From Epiperipatus broadwayi (Eukaryota > Onychophora > Udeonychophora > Euonychophora > Peripatidae): a stretch of 64,000 nt of DNA. The notes beneath the pieces were generated by a model that saw only the letters and a program-made list of their open reading frames with translations, ran no database searches and was not told the DNA's origin. Positions within the stretch are counted from its first letter, which is position 1. Each line of letters starts with the position of its first letter. The stretch covers positions 1 to 64,000 of the forward strand of contig JAQFVV010012447.1 of NCBI GenBank assembly GCA_028023455.1. Reading direction: 5' to 3'. Made by a program: the position numbers and the translations under genes. Shown one piece after another: positions 1 to 13,299 of the stretch.

Positions 1-95
1 CTATGAGTAGGCTAGCCAGATAAGGCCCCACGTTGGGTGCCAAATGTAACTGGACCCGCATACAACCGTTTTATTACGTCAGTTGTAACAATTTT
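1..95 (-). mobile_element. Edge of an LTR retrotransposon: primer-binding-site-like motif and LTR end
   Basis: Read on the minus strand, positions 28-45 give TTGGCACCCAACGTGGGG directly after a ...GTTACA end. This is the usual layout of an LTR 3' end followed by a tRNA primer-binding site (TGG start) in Gypsy- or BEL-like elements. The TGTAAC/GTTACA terminus repeats at about 83-90. The element body would lie outside the window to the left, and the far LTR boundary cannot be fixed. No gag or pol coding sequence is visible. It may be a fragment only. Confidence 0.35.
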
Positions 96-190
96 CTGAT
101 GAGCATGCTGTAGGAAGGAACTATCAATTGACATTCCTAATGCAGATGTTAATGCCTCCTACAACAATATTTCCTGCTCATCAGAAGATG
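94..190. repeat. Imperfect inverted repeat around a CTGATGAGCA core
   Basis: TTCTGATGAGCA at about 96-107 is mirrored by TGCTCATCAGAA at about 173-184, and the neighbouring TGTAGGAAGG and CCTCCTACAA stretches also pair. The arms are interrupted by short indels. It lies beside the LTR-like end and may be part of it. The CTGATGA words resemble a hammerhead core, but no GAAA arm is present. 191-534 shows nothing recognisable. Confidence 0.4.
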
Positions 191-534
191 TAGTACCATA
201 GAGACTGGGAACATCTAAATATTTATATGTTTGGTTTCTCAAAAAGCGCCATTAGAGTTCCGTCTCACTACAACCTGACTGGCCTAGGTCTAGTTATGTC
301 AGACGTAGCTCAGAAAACATGAGATTCTCATGAACAAGTGCTATAACTGATGAGTGATGCAATAAAACAAAACAGAATTGGACAACTGGATAACCAATTT
401 AATTTTTAGTAACAACAAAAAAAAAATTATTAAATAACAATTAATTTGCAATTTCTAACGAAATTCATTTCTATCCACATGATAACTCATCTTCATTTTT
501 ACTTATGAAAGAGCCAGAAGCAGTTCTCTTTTTT

Positions 535-1030
535 TTATCAATAGTTCATTTACAAGTTCATTTATGAGAAGACGTTTGGAAACAGTCTAATTCAACAATA
601 GTTCATTTTTGAATTCCTTTATGAGAAGAAGCTTGGAAATATTCTAATCCAACAATAGTTCATTTTGAATTCATTTATGAGAAGAAGCTTGGAAATATTT
701 TAATTCAACAATAGTTCATTTTGAATCCATTTATGAGAAGAAGCTTGGAAATATTCTAATTCAACAATAGCTCATTTTGAATTCATTTATGAGAAGAAGC
801 CTGGAAATATTCTAATTCAACAATAGTTCATTTTGAATTCATTTATGAGAAGAAGCTTGGAAATATTCTAATTCAACAATAGTTCATTTTGAATTCATTT
901 ATGAGAAGAAGCTTGGAAATATTCTAATTCAACAATAGTTCATTTTGAATTCATTTATGAGAAGAAGCTTGGAAATATTCTAATTCAACAATAGTTCATT
1001 TTGAATTCATTTATGTGAAGAAGCTTGGGA
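535..1030. repeat. 56-bp minisatellite, about 8 to 9 copies
   Basis: The word AACAATAG recurs at 594, 651, 707, 763, 819, 875, 931 and 987, a spacing of 56 or 57 bases. Each unit carries TTTATGAGAAGAAGC followed by TTGGAAATATTCTAATTC. Copies are nearly identical, with a few point variants (AGCTC for AGTTC at about 769; GCCTGG for GCTTGG at about 800). No reading frame is conserved. It is a plain tandem repeat. Confidence 0.95.
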
Positions 1031-1790
1031 GCAGTCAAGCATTTATGATTTATACAGCATTTCATTATTTTATGAATTATTATTGATTGGTAAACATTTA
1101 AACTCAGCAATTCTTGGTTTGTGGAGCATTTATCATTTGGTAATCGAAGCATTTATAATTTAGTTAAATATAAAAGTATATTCATACACATAAACTCTGT
1201 TTGGCTTGTGGAGCATTTATCATTTAGTAATTAAAGCATTTCTAATTTAGTCAAATATAAAAGTATATTCATACACATAAGCTCTGTTACATTACCCAGA
1301 TAGAAGTAATATGCAATTAAAGCATTTCTAATCCATATAGTAAATATGTTCAAATTTTCTAATTCAACAATAGCTCATTTTGAATTCATTTATGAGAAGA
1401 AGCCTGGAAATATTCTAATTCAACAATAGTTCATTTTGAATTCATTTATGAGAAGAAGCTTGGGAGCAGTCAAGCATTTATGATTTATACAGCATTTCAT
1501 TATTTTATGAATTATTATTAATTGGTAAACATTTAAACTCAGCAATTCTTGGTTTGTGGAGCATTTATCATTTGGTAATCGAAGCATTTATAATTTAGTT
1601 AAATATAAAAGTATATTCATACACATAAACTCTGTTTGGCTTGTGGACCATTTATCATTTAGTAATTAAAGCATTTCTAATTTAGTCAAATATAAAAGTA
1701 TATTCATACACATAAGCTCTGTTACATTACCCAGATAGAAGTAATATGCAATTAAAGCATTTCTAATCCATATAGTAAATACGTTCAAAT
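1027..1790. repeat. Higher-order duplication of the minisatellite flank, period 435 bp
   Basis: The segment beginning GGGAGCAGTCAAGC at 1027 recurs at 1462 with few differences, ending near 1345 and 1788. The second copy is preceded (1357-1461) by two 56-bp minisatellite units that include the same AGCTC and GCCTGG variants seen near 769-800. The arrangement fits unequal crossing-over inside the array. There is no sign of coding. Confidence 0.9.
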
Positions 1791-1794
1791 ATTT

Positions 1795-2120
1795 TTATAA
1801 ATAAATTTGCGTATAGCTATTTCATAACTTCATTTTATAACGTATGATAAACATGTTCTAATATTTTACAAAATAAATTCTACGTAATTATTTCATAACT
1901 TCACTTTATAATGTATGATAAAGATGTTTTAATATTTTATAAAACAAATTCTATGTAATTATTTCATAACTTCACTTTATAACGTATGATAAAGATGTCT
2001 TAATATTTTATTAAACAAAACGTATGCAACCGTTTCATAACTTCACTTCATAACATATGATAAAAATGTTTTAATATTTTATAAAAATAATTTTTATGTA
2101 GATATTTCATGCTGTCAATT
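1795..2120. repeat. 71-bp tandem repeat, about 4.5 copies
   Basis: TTCATAAC recurs at 1821, 1892, 1963 and 2034, then a decayed copy at 2106, a spacing of 71 to 72. Units share TTCACTTTATAACGTATGATAAAGATG and AATATTTTA blocks, with several per cent divergence. It is a different unit from the 56-bp array just upstream. Confidence 0.9.
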
Positions 2121-5100
2121 TATAATTTATGGTAAAGATGTCTAAACATTCCTATAACATAATTACCTTCCAGTTTTGCAGTCTAGTTTACTCAAAAGAA
2201 GGCGGGTTATTTCATCTATGGAAAGTCATGGCACAGCGTGGAGAGAGTGAAGCCGCTAATTTACCCCATTGTCATTATAATTCCTCTAGCAAAACTTTCT
2301 TTTTCCATCTTCACGTTTTGTTAAAGCTATATTTTAATGTGTCAAAAGAATTAAGTAATACACTTTTTTTTTAAAAAAAATTTAATATGTTCTGCCTCTC
2401 TTTGTAAGACGAGAGAGAAAAAAAAGTTCTTTTCTTCCGACGACGTGCCTAATTTGAATACTGCCTCAGTTTAACCCAAGTATCCTTTTTCCTTTTTTTC
2501 TTTTTAATGATTGGATAATTAATTTCTTTTTTTTTTTTATTGAGACAGATAAAAAAAAAAAAAAAGATGACATAACATTTTATTCAATTCCATCAATCAC
2601 AAAATTAAAAATATGACTTTTTTAAACAAATCGCAGCTTTATTGCATTCCCAATTAGACTGAATCACGCTAGACATTTTTGAATGGGGGGAGATCTTTTA
2701 AATATTTATATGAGGAACAGTATATCTGTTTCAATATATATAGTACCCTCACTTTCAGGAAATATGTAATACTAATAATTTAGTCTAGTTCATATAAATA
2801 ATTATACTTATCTAAAAATGTATCTAATCAATAATAATTATATTCTCCAATATTGTATGTTATTAGACTAGCTCTAAGTAATAAATAATAATATGGTTCG
2901 GTTTCATAAATTAAATAAATAAATATCTAATAAAATCATGAGACTATGAAGTGAGTTCACAAGTGGCAAGATGAATACATCAATGGCATAAGAATACTAT
3001 CCTCCCTCTTATTATCTTAAACACTAAATCTATAGCATTCCTACATATTCAATAACTACTTAATTAATTAAAATTATCCCAATAAAACAATCTTCATCTC
3101 TTTATCTAAATAATTTCACTCAAATAATCTCAGATTCTTTTAAAATAATTTTAGACAATTATGATGTCTGTAATTAAGCATGATAAGGGATTTAATATCA
3201 TTCTCAAATATATCTGACTAATACTACTAATAATTAAATAATAATAATCTTCAATGTATACTTTAATCTCATCTCTTTTCTCATTATAATACTGATCATG
3301 TGTAATAATAAATAATAATATGATATAATCTTTTATTATTTACATGACATCTTAAATAAATATGTGGTGTAATCTTATAATCTGAGAATATGTGGCAACC
3401 AATAATAATATAATTCTGTGTAAATATCTTATAGTTACTATATGACCATAATAATAATATGACATATGAAGTTTCTTGAAGAAAATCATGTCAAGAAAAT
3501 ATTATAACTCTTAAATAATAATTTTATTTATGTTGTACAAATATTATATTTAAAATTCAAATTATCTGTGATTATGTAACTGTGATGTGGAGAAATTGAG
3601 TCAACACCAAGATTTATAAAACAAGTTTAACAAATTTTATTTATAACTTCAACAATAAACTTATGTACATTATTTACATTATTAATGAACTTTTCATTAT
3701 CACACTTTCTATACTTTTAAAAAAATAAATTATAAAGAAAAATAAGATGTGGAACTTTTTTTTTAAAAAATAAAAAAAAAATCTCTTATCAAAATACTAT
3801 TATAATGTATCTCTGTTACATGTCCATTACTTTTTTAATCTTAAGATACAAAATTAAAAAAAATTAACCAGTTTAATGTTCATCTATTAACTTGTACTTA
3901 ATTATTTTAAAATAATTTAACATACCATGTAGTCATTCCCCAACTTAATAATGATATGAATAAATTTAATTAACAACATGGCGGATTAATTAGACTACTG
4001 ATTGAATATTAATTTAATATCATATAAAATATATGTGTTGGTGTATATCGTTGCTACAGAATAATATTTATAAAACCTATAATTATCTGTATCATTTTAA
4101 CACGATCAGGTTTTATCATATTACTTATCAAAAAATATGCGTCATAAGTAAGTTTTAAAATACTTAACAATTAATCAATATTTTTTACAAACCCACTTTA
4201 ACTATCACTTATACATTTTTCTAAAAATAATTAATTTAGAATATAAAAATATTTTATGATTCTCCTCTTTATCAATTATACTCTGATAATCATTTGCATT
4301 GGTCTCTATCCTCACTCCAAGCAAGATGACCTATCTTATTATTTTCAATAACAATTCCACACCTCCAAAATTATTCATTATTTCCTGTTTTAAATACAAT
4401 CCTATACGATGTAATACTAGAAATTTTGATAGCGAACAGATGCATAGATATATGGAATAACTAAAGTTTTAATTCAATAATCCCCTACTAAATAGTCATC
4501 ATGGTAACAGTGTATAAGAAAATGAGGTCTGACTTCTATCTAATAATGTCCACCACAAAATATAATGCCCAAGCTATTTATTCAGCTTTATGGAATATTT
4601 AACTTTAACACAAAGAAACACTACCATGGAAAATATACAAGCTATAGGGCTAAGTTATCTATACTTACATAATCATCACCACCAATTACACTTATTTCCA
4701 TATAAATAAATCCTACATAACTTTACCTTGGTTTTATTTAACTTACTCCCAAGCCACTACCTTTATAACTTCTTTAGAGGCTTATCACTCTACATCGCTA
4801 AAATTCTTACTACTTTTCCACAACAATAAATAAATTTGCATAGAAATAACAACCTAACTACTCAATAAGAAAGATTACTTCTTTTCTTTTAGAACTCTTG
4901 AATTAAAATATAAATAATTACTATAGTTCTAATGCTTCAATACTTTAATCATTTTAAAATAAGTATTAAGTTCAGTTATGATAGAATTATACAATTATAT
5001 TCCCATTACATTAAAATATATTTATCATATAAGATAAAAGTTTGCATATTTTTTAAAAATAAATAAACTCCTATAAGTTATGTGTATGCATCGTGGTTTA

Positions 5101-7680
5101 TATATGTTCTCATACATCCACACAAAAAATGACAATATTTTGACCATCTAAAAAAAAAAAACATTATAAAATCATTAATATTTTCACAATTATTACCATA
5201 AGTGATATCTCCACTGGTTAATCACTTAATTGATGTTTCTAGTTCACGAACTAAATAATAAAACTTGCATAGTATATCATTCATTCAATACTATTACACT
5301 TAAAATATTATGTTTTCTTTTAAAATTATTAAATATTTTTAATAAAAAAAATCTAAGCATTATGTTAATAAATAGATTAATATTTTATGTTCCTTTCCTA
5401 TCTCTAACCTATGAATAAGCATTAACACTAAATTTAGTAAAAAGTAATAATTCAAAAATCATATTTACGAAAACAAAAACTTTGTCCATAAGTGCATTGA
5501 AGAAAAAAATGTTTTTTTTTTTTCCACTCGGGTATTTCACTTCCCAGCGCTGTTGATGAAAAACTTCTACTGACACCAAAATCATGCATGCTCTGTTGGT
5601 TCCATTTTTAAAACAAAATGAATGACAATTTAAAAAAAAATAATAAGGTAAGTCGACTTTTTAAAATATCCAGATTGCTTCATAAATAACCATGAATCTG
5701 CTCCTAAAAGTTTATACAATAATAGTTCATGGTTCCCATTAATTAAAGATAATTATTGAAAATACTTTTCGATATCATATAATAAAATAATTTCAAAGTT
5801 CTGCTAATTTCATTCAAATCCCATGACAGTTTATAATATTTTTGATACGGTAACACCAACTCAGTGTTCCTCAATACTTATTATGCATTTAAAACATTTC
5901 CATAAACAATTCTTGAAATCTTTTGTATGACCAGCATACACAACTTAATGATAAGTTATTTTTACTACCTATTTGAAGATTTCTTTTCCATAAAATATGA
6001 AATGTTTTGATAACAGACTTGGTTTCTACATCTTTAAAATTATTACCATATTTTTTAAAATATACTATTAAATATTTCTTCATAAAGAAACAGTCCTGCA
6101 TTTTCCAAAATAATTATTTTATCAGGTTAAAAGTTTTTTTAGAACTTTACCATTTATTTTCCTAATCTCAGTTCTAAATAAGTCTTCCAAATAAAAGCAT
6201 TTTTTATATTCTTTTACTTTTGATTTCTGGTGAACTTTTTTAAACATTCCACGTGATGTCTGATTTGCTAATCTCCATCGCAAATTAAGATTATTAATTA
6301 CTACAGGCAAAATTATGTGCCCTATGGAAAAATAATAATTTTGATATTTTTCACATAAATTAAAATTTAATAATGATCAATTCATGTTTAATGTGACATT
6401 AGAATTAGGCTTAATAAATTGGTTGATAAGGAATTACTTAACTTTTAGCATGGCATTTCTGTATTATACGATCTTATAATAAATTGCTGTACCTTATTGG
6501 AATTAGAAATAAATATAATTGACTATTACTGGTACTCCTAGTCTTTATACTGTAAATTACCAGAAATTAAGTTGTTTAATATAACATACTTCATTAATAG
6601 AAGTAGTAGTAGTAGTAAAACAGTAGTAGTAGTACCTTGAAAATAATTGTGCACTGATTTTTATACCTGAAGAAATTACTCCCTTGATTGGTTAACTAAA
6701 CAATGCTCTGCTAGCTTATTTACATACTTAGCCAAGAACGCAGAAGTAAAATTAAAAATAAACAATGATTTACCTAATATTTATTATTTACTATATTATT
6801 TAATTCCTATTTAATTTTCATATTTTTTTACATCAACCAAACACTTCAAAATAACTTTTAAAATCATATCGTAATATTTATTATTATCTTTAGCTTTTTT
6901 AAATCATAGTTATTTTTCAAAACAAATCAAAAATCTAATTTTACTTATTACATTTGTTTTTTTTTTTTTAAATAAATAAATAAAAAAAACACGACTTAAT
7001 ATTTTATACTAACTAGTTTTATTTTATCTCGTGGTATTCCATTATAATATTTTAGATTTTATAATAGAATTTTAAAACAGTTTTGCAACTTTACTAAAAA
7101 AAACTCGCAAGCATGTGTGTACCAATATCTATTTGTCACATGACTTACAACCCAGATGAAACGCTTATAATTTAGCTGAAAATAAATTAAATAATTCAAT
7201 TTTTTTTAAAAAAAAATTTTTAAATAAAATAATATAATATAACAACTTTTAAAATAATAGTTTGATATTATAAAATCAAATATTTATCTTTTACAACAAT
7301 ACTATTAATAAATAAATATTTTACATTCAATTATTAAATATTAATTTTTATTACTCAAATATATTATTTACTTAACTTTAAGTTATTACTTTTAAAATTT
7401 ACTTTAAACATTTATTTGTAAGACTTGTTAATGCAGTATTTATTATGGCCAGTTTTCCCAACCATACAATATTATAATTTCTCTTTAGTTGACTGTTTTT
7501 TTTTTTTAAATATTAACACAATATTATACCGTAAATATTCTTATTTGCTTTAACTAGACTCTTTAAAAGATTGTCAAGACATTATATACATCATACCCCT
7601 AAAATAACTTTTAAATTTAAATTTTTTTAGTAAATTGATATAAACAATTCATCCTGACCTAAACAAAAGGGTACAATATA
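2121..7680. other. Gene-free AT-rich stretch
   Basis: No exon with convincing splice sites, RNA gene or transposon protein was found on either strand. Short open frames (for example at 2129-2374, 5230-5418 and 5889-6310 minus) have the low-complexity Lys/Asn/Ile/Phe composition expected by chance at this A+T level. A short AGT trinucleotide run lies at about 6600-6637. The polypyrimidine-rich block at 4260-4870 is the only part with a distinct texture, and I could not assign it. Confidence 0.6.
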
Positions 7681-7689
7681 TATATCATC

Positions 7690-8339
7690 CACCATTATCA
7701 ATCCTCTGCAGGATGATGGTCTCTTCAAGTTTCTTCTCTGATCTTTAGCTTCTCTTCTCCACATCACTCCTGCATATTTTTTTATTTCATCCATCCATTT
7801 CATATGTGGTCTCTTTCTGGGTCTTTACAATATCTTGGAATCCAGTTTAAGATTTCAATTGTCCATCTATTATCATCTCTCCTAGCAATATGTCCAGCCC
7901 AACTCCACTCAGTTTTTTAATTTTTTCAATGAAGTCAATAATACCTGTTTGTTCTCTTACCCATATTATGCATTTTCGATATCTTTTTGTTACTCCCAAC
8001 ATGCATCTCTCCATACTTCTTTGAGTGGTCTGAAGTCTCTATATTGCTCTTCTATTAAGTGTCCAAGTCTCAGATCCATAAGTAAGAACTGGTAAAACAC
8101 ATTTATTAAAAACCTTCCTTTTCAAACACATAGGCATATTTTCTTTTAGTAACAAGTTATTTCTACCAAAAGCACTCCAACCAAGTTTAATTCTATGATT
8201 AATTTTATCCATTATGTTTCTATCTGTATTAATAATCTGACCAAGGTATTTGTAACTGTTAACTTCTTCTAACTCATCATAATCAATCTTTATTTTCATA
8301 GTATGAGAAAATCCATTAAACATTACTTTAGTCATTTTA
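7690..8339 (-). pseudogene. LINE C-terminal region and 3' end
   Basis: This part follows the reverse transcriptase. The 8335-8039 segment has YKYLGQIINTD, RIKLGWSAFG, CLKRKVFNKCVLPVLTYGSE and WTLNRR, the thumb-like conserved C-terminal block of RTE-type elements. Decayed continuations follow down to about 7720, ending in the short ATC-rich 3' terminus. The same block is the part retained in the truncated copies at 22.9 kb and 34.9 kb. Confidence 0.85.
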
Positions 8340-9256
8340 ACATTTATCTTTAGTCCTACTTTCTTACTTTCATCTGATAATTCCTACATTTCCTGCAGCT
8401 CTAAAGCATTATTTGCAAAAACAACTATATCGTCTGCAAAATCTAAATGATTTAAATAATCTCCATTTACTTTCACTCCTTTAGCTTTCCATTTTAATCC
8501 ACAAAATATTTCTTGCAGCACTGCAGTAAAAAGTTTTGGAGATATGGAGTCACCCTGTCTTACACCCTTCTCAATGTTGACTTTCCCAGTATCATTAGTA
8601 ATCTAATTGTTGCTATTGCATTTTTATAAATTTTCTTTAAAATATGACAATATCCTGGATCTATATCTTGATGATCTAATGCTTTAATTGCTGAAGAAAT
8701 GTTTATAGAATCAAATGCCTTTTCATAATATACAAATCCAAAACATAATGGCAACTCATATTCATTTGTCCTTTCTATAACTTCTCTCAATACCTGGATA
8801 TGATCTATTGTACTAAAACCACTTTTAAATCCAGCTTGTTCTATTGGTTGCTGGAAATCCAATGTTTTCTGTAGATGAGTTGTAATAATCTTGGTAAAAA
8901 ATTTGTATAAAATTGATAAAAGGCTGATAGGTCTGTAATTTCTAATATCTTCTTTGTCACCTTTTTAAAATATTAATATTAAGACTGCATTCTTTCAATC
9001 ATATGGTACATCTTTATCATTTAGATATTTGGTATATAACTTTGCTAAAACTTTTTCTACTTCTTCACCTGCTTCTTTTAATATATCAATTATAATTCCA
9101 TCACTACCTGGAGCCTTTCCTTTTTTCATACATTTAATTGCATGTCTCACTTCTTCATTTAAAATTCTGGGCAATTTGGAAGATTTACTAGATATAGGAG
9201 ATACTTGTTCTTTATTACTATATAATTCTTTTAAAAGTCTTCTACGCATTTCATGA
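8340..9256 (-). pseudogene. LINE reverse transcriptase domain, decayed
   Basis: The minus strand shows, in order, GKAPGSDGIIIDILKEAGEE (9249-8995 segment), EQAGFKSGFSTIDHIQVL and FVYYEKAFDSI (8862-8560), GVRQGDSISPKLF (about 8570-8530, another frame) and HLDFADDIVV (about 8450-8425). These are motifs 0 to C of a non-LTR reverse transcriptase. The catalytic aspartate expected before YEKAFDS (FVDYEKAFDS in the family) is replaced by tyrosine. Frameshifts near 8990 and 8575 break the frame. The FADD motif C is preserved. The relic was never under host selection, as far as can be seen. Confidence 0.88.
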
Positions 9257-9959
9257 TATCATCTCTTTTTTTAGTTAATAATTCCATTTTTTTTTCTTAT
9301 TGCAGATATAAAGTTCCTACTAATACCAAAATGTTGTTTTACACTCTTGAGACTTTAATTCTCTTCTACAGCTTTTCTTGCTAGTTCACAGTTATACTTT
9401 CTTATATCTTATATCATTTTCAACTCTTTTTCGCACCATTTTACAAAATTTGAGATATTCAATTCTTTTTAATGCATCATTTTTGTATATCTTCATATTC
9501 CTTCTTTTCTTCATAAATTCTCTAGTCTCAGCAGAAATTTTATTGGTCAATTGCTGCTTTTTTCTTACCAACTATCTTTGTTGCAGTTTTTAAAACTGTA
9601 TCAGTTATTTTCATATTAATTTCATTCAAATCTGAATCATGTTCAAAATCTACTAATACTTGAAACTGATTTGTAAGTTCTAATTTAAATTCATTAGAAA
9701 TGTTTCTAAAGATTAGAAATATCAACTGTAAATATTGTTTTTCTTAATATTTTTTGTCTCTTTAGTTTTGCATTAAAATATATCTTACATCTTATTAATC
9801 AATGATCACTTCCTGTGTTAAATTTAGTAAGAACATTACAATCTTGAAATATATATTTTCTGTTAGTCAAAATATAATCCAATTCTGCTGTACATTCATT
9901 TGGATGCTTCCATGTCCATTTCATTTTAACATTTTTCTCAAAAAAAGAATTTATAATAT

Positions 9960-10492
9960 AAAGTTTTTCTTATTCTGCAAACTCCACAAGTCTATGTCCT
10001 CTCTCATTTCTATTATCATAACCAAAATTACTTACAACACTTTCATCTTTCATTTGTTTACCAATTCTAGCATTAAAGTCTCCCATAACCATTTTAAAAT
10101 GTTTACTCCGATCAAAAGCCTTTTGTATATCCATATAAAAATCTTCTATTATGCCATCACTATGAGAACTTGTTGGGGCATAAACCTGAATTATCTGCAT
10201 TTGGTATCTGCTATTAAGTTGTATAACTAATCTTGCCATTCTGTCCGATACACCATCAATCTCCATGATGTTCTTCCATTTTTTATTTATAATGAATCCT
10301 ACTCCACTTGTATTTCCAATATTTGTATCTTTATAATAGAGTACATGTCCACTTTTTAAATCAACTGTCTTTTCACCTTTTCTTCTAACTTCACAATGTC
10401 CAATAATGTTCTATTTAATATAAGACAGTGCTTCTTCTAATTTTTGCAATCTTCTTTCTCTTGAAAGTGATCTGCAGTTGTAAGTACCTAAT
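9960..10492 (-). pseudogene. LINE apurinic/apyrimidinic endonuclease domain, decayed
   Basis: This is the N-terminal nuclease that nicks target DNA for target-primed reverse transcription. On the minus strand, 10492 to about 10267 encodes the start of the fold (TYNCRSLSRERRLQKLEEAL, then a stop, then GHVLYYKDTNIGNTSGVGF). 10266-9970 is one open segment with VYAPTS, the metal-binding GDFNARIG and GHRLVEF. The order and spacing match RTE-type endonucleases. The frame has an in-frame stop at about 10412 and decays after 9960, so it is a relic. It is not a host DNA-repair gene: it is followed at once by reverse transcriptase motifs. Confidence 0.85.
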
Positions 10493-10965
10493 TAAAAAGT
10501 CATCATCAAATGGCAGCCTGGGTCCACAATCAGGGGATTCTTAGCACCCTCCGCCTTCGGCCACCAACCGCTGCCTTGGTTGGTGACTTTACAGTCTCCT
10601 GGATATAAGGGCCATGATTTATTTTTGTCTGTCATAATTGTATATATTTTGGAAAAATATTTATCATTTACACAAACATTTATTCTGCCTTATTAGGCAA
10701 CTGAGAAGAAAGACCACGATGTTTCTTGATCTTAAACTCAGAAGTAAAAAGCCAATAAACTCACCACGCTGGCTAATGTGTGTTGGTGAGCGGCCTATCC
10801 ATGTTCATATACTATATGAATAATCACATAGTAATAACAACTGCAACGACAAGAACGTATGGAGTGGACATTAGGAATTTGCCCTGCTCAATTCCTTTAA
10901 GGCCTCCAAGAGGAATCAAAGGGTCTCCTTTCAGTTAATGGCAAACTCCTTTCTGCAGCCTATAT

Positions 10966-13299
10966 ATATATATATGACATGATTTGAAAATTATAATTAT
11001 TACTAAGTTGATTACTTTTAATAATGAGCTTTTAGGGTTGCTATCACAATATATATAAGATGAATTAATTATTCAAATTCTATTAATTTATATAAATGAA
11101 CTGGTCTTTAGATGTAGTATTAGATAATTTTTTGCTATGAGAAAATAACGATTTCTTATTGCAATTCTAAGCTATTAAACAGAGGGTTATCTTGAAAAAC
11201 ATTAGCAAGAGGAATGAATAGTCAATTAGCTAAGATATTTATAGCATATTATTTTAAATTGACTGAGATTTCAATTTACTAAGTAAAACTATTGTTATTC
11301 ATTTTAAAACTCTGCAAATCTACGATCAAATGATAAATATGTGAAGATGAATTAATTACATTGTTTATTTATATCACAGGTGAATTGACACTTCAAGTGT
11401 TGTTAATTACCTATTGTTATATATTTATTATTGATTTGCAGTTTTAAAATGTACAGAAATAACTACTCTATAAACAGAAATTTCTGCTGATGTAAATTAA
11501 TTTATCATCAATGAATGTCTCAACTGACTGAAGTTTTTAAAATAATCCCGTTTAATAACTTAAAGCTACAATAAAAAAATAGTTGTTCATTTATTTCCAA
11601 GAAAAATTAAAATACCAAGAGGAAACCTCAGTATCAATGTTTGATAAATAAAATTGTTACATCAATACATCGTTTTATATAAAGAGAGTTATTCAAAATA
11701 TTACAACCAGAAAGCAATTTTAAATTAGCAGTAAATGTTAATATAAATTGAATTTGAAATGATTGATATTAATTTTATAGAATACAGATGTTTTGTTGAT
11801 TTTTAATTTTTTTTTATTAATAATCGTATGTCATATATGTAATGATAAATAATACTTTTATACTCGATACATATTAAGTCATGTGATAACTACTAAATTT
11901 ATTTAATTCATAGTTAAACTGCCCTCTAGAGGTTATTTTTAATAATTTATAGAATAATAAAACTACATAAAAAGATTTGAAATACAGTAGAAAATGGCCA
12001 TTTTTTACTGTAAAAAGTTATTGAATGTCGCAGCTAGAAAGTGATTATCTCATGACTTTATACTTATTCAGTATTAAATTATTATTTATCATTAGTCTAA
12101 AAATAAAGTGTTATATATATATGACAACTCTAAGTATCTAAAAAATTATACTAAGATCATCTTTTCTGACCATAAAGAAATCTTCTTTAGGATTTTTTTG
12201 TTGCAACCCAATTTTTATGCATTGTCTTTTTCATGTAAAGAAAAGCACATATAATACTAAATCCATATGAATTATATTTTTGATATCATGTACTATCTAT
12301 TACATATTTTGATAATGATATCATTTTTCAAAACATTTTCTGTTTTTTGAAATCATTTTGAATATTAATCAAAATTATTCAGTTTATTTTCAATATTTGG
12401 CATTAGAAGTATCTTGAATAATCAATCAAGGAACACGAGGTGAAATGGCCATCTGAGTCTCCAGAATAATTTCTAGTTATTAGTTTTCATTATTGAGGGA
12501 AATCACACACATATTGTTTGTAGATATTTTAAAGTTATCAGCATTGTATTTTTTTACTACTCAATCTACTCTATAATTTATTTCTTAAGAAAAATCAACG
12601 CATCTACAGACTTATTAATATATCTAACTTGCAGTATAATATAAAAGCAAGCTCTATATATTCTATTACAACGCTGTCACATAATATCAGCTTGAGAAAT
12701 CAGTAAATGGTATCTGTTTTTTGTTTAATTTTAGCAGTGTTTTAGCAATTGTTGTGATATTAATATTTTTCATGTCTAAAAGCAAAAGTTGATATATATT
12801 GTTCTCTTTTCATGAACATTCATCTCATTTTTTTCTGTGGTTGAACACTTTTAGATAGAGCAAACTCTTTCTCACATCATATACATTCATTAAGGCATTT
12901 TTATTATTACTAATAGGTAACAGTTTTGGTCACAATGTTATTAGTAGGGCATTTTTATATAATATAAAAAAGGATTTGATAATTCAGGAACAGAGAGAGG
13001 TTTGTCTTACATTAAAAATATTACTAATAAAATTGAAAATGTTTTTAAATAAAATAATATCCACATTATGTATACTATGTAAAATAAATATTAGTGAAGT
13101 ATGTTTATGTTTCAAGGATAAAATGTGAATCATTTATGAAATCTCATGCCAGATTTTTTTCCTTTCATACATTGGATATGTTACAAAAGAACATTTTTTT
13201 TCATATTAAGAGGAATAATTAATCAGCTAAATGCTCAAGATTAAGTTAATCAAAATTCCTTAGCTTATTTTCAATATAGAAATGATACTATAATACAGA
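10966..13299. other. Gene-free AT-rich stretch
   Basis: No splice-bounded coding sequence, tRNA-like unit or transposon protein was found. Open frames are short and compositionally random. A short TA microsatellite lies at its left edge. Confidence 0.55.

Larger units (their letters stand above)
7681..10965 (-). mobile_element. RTE-like non-LTR retrotransposon, near full length, broken
   Basis: In minus-strand order the element holds a 5' leader (10965 to about 10495), an apurinic endonuclease domain, a reverse transcriptase and a C-terminal region ending at about 7685 in a short ATC-rich tail. Protein motifs of an RTE-type LINE are clear: VYAPTS and GDFNAR (endonuclease), GKAPGSDG, EQAGFKSGFSTIDHIQVL, RQGDSISPKLF and FADD (reverse transcriptase). 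Stops and frameshifts interrupt the frame several times, so it cannot make an active protein. Shorter 3' pieces of the same family occur at 17095-17200, 22885-23250 and 34915-35410, as expected of 5'-truncated LINE copies. TA-rich DNA at about 10961-10975 marks the left limit. Confidence 0.9.

Noticed and set aside
347-353. CTGATGA hammerhead core word on the plus strand
   Set aside because: GTGATGC follows, but no GAAA with a cleavage triplet is present. The words at 20287 and 41915 fail for the same reason.
9029-10230. Plus-strand open frames across the 7.7-10.9 kb region
   Set aside because: They are antisense shadows of the minus-strand LINE.
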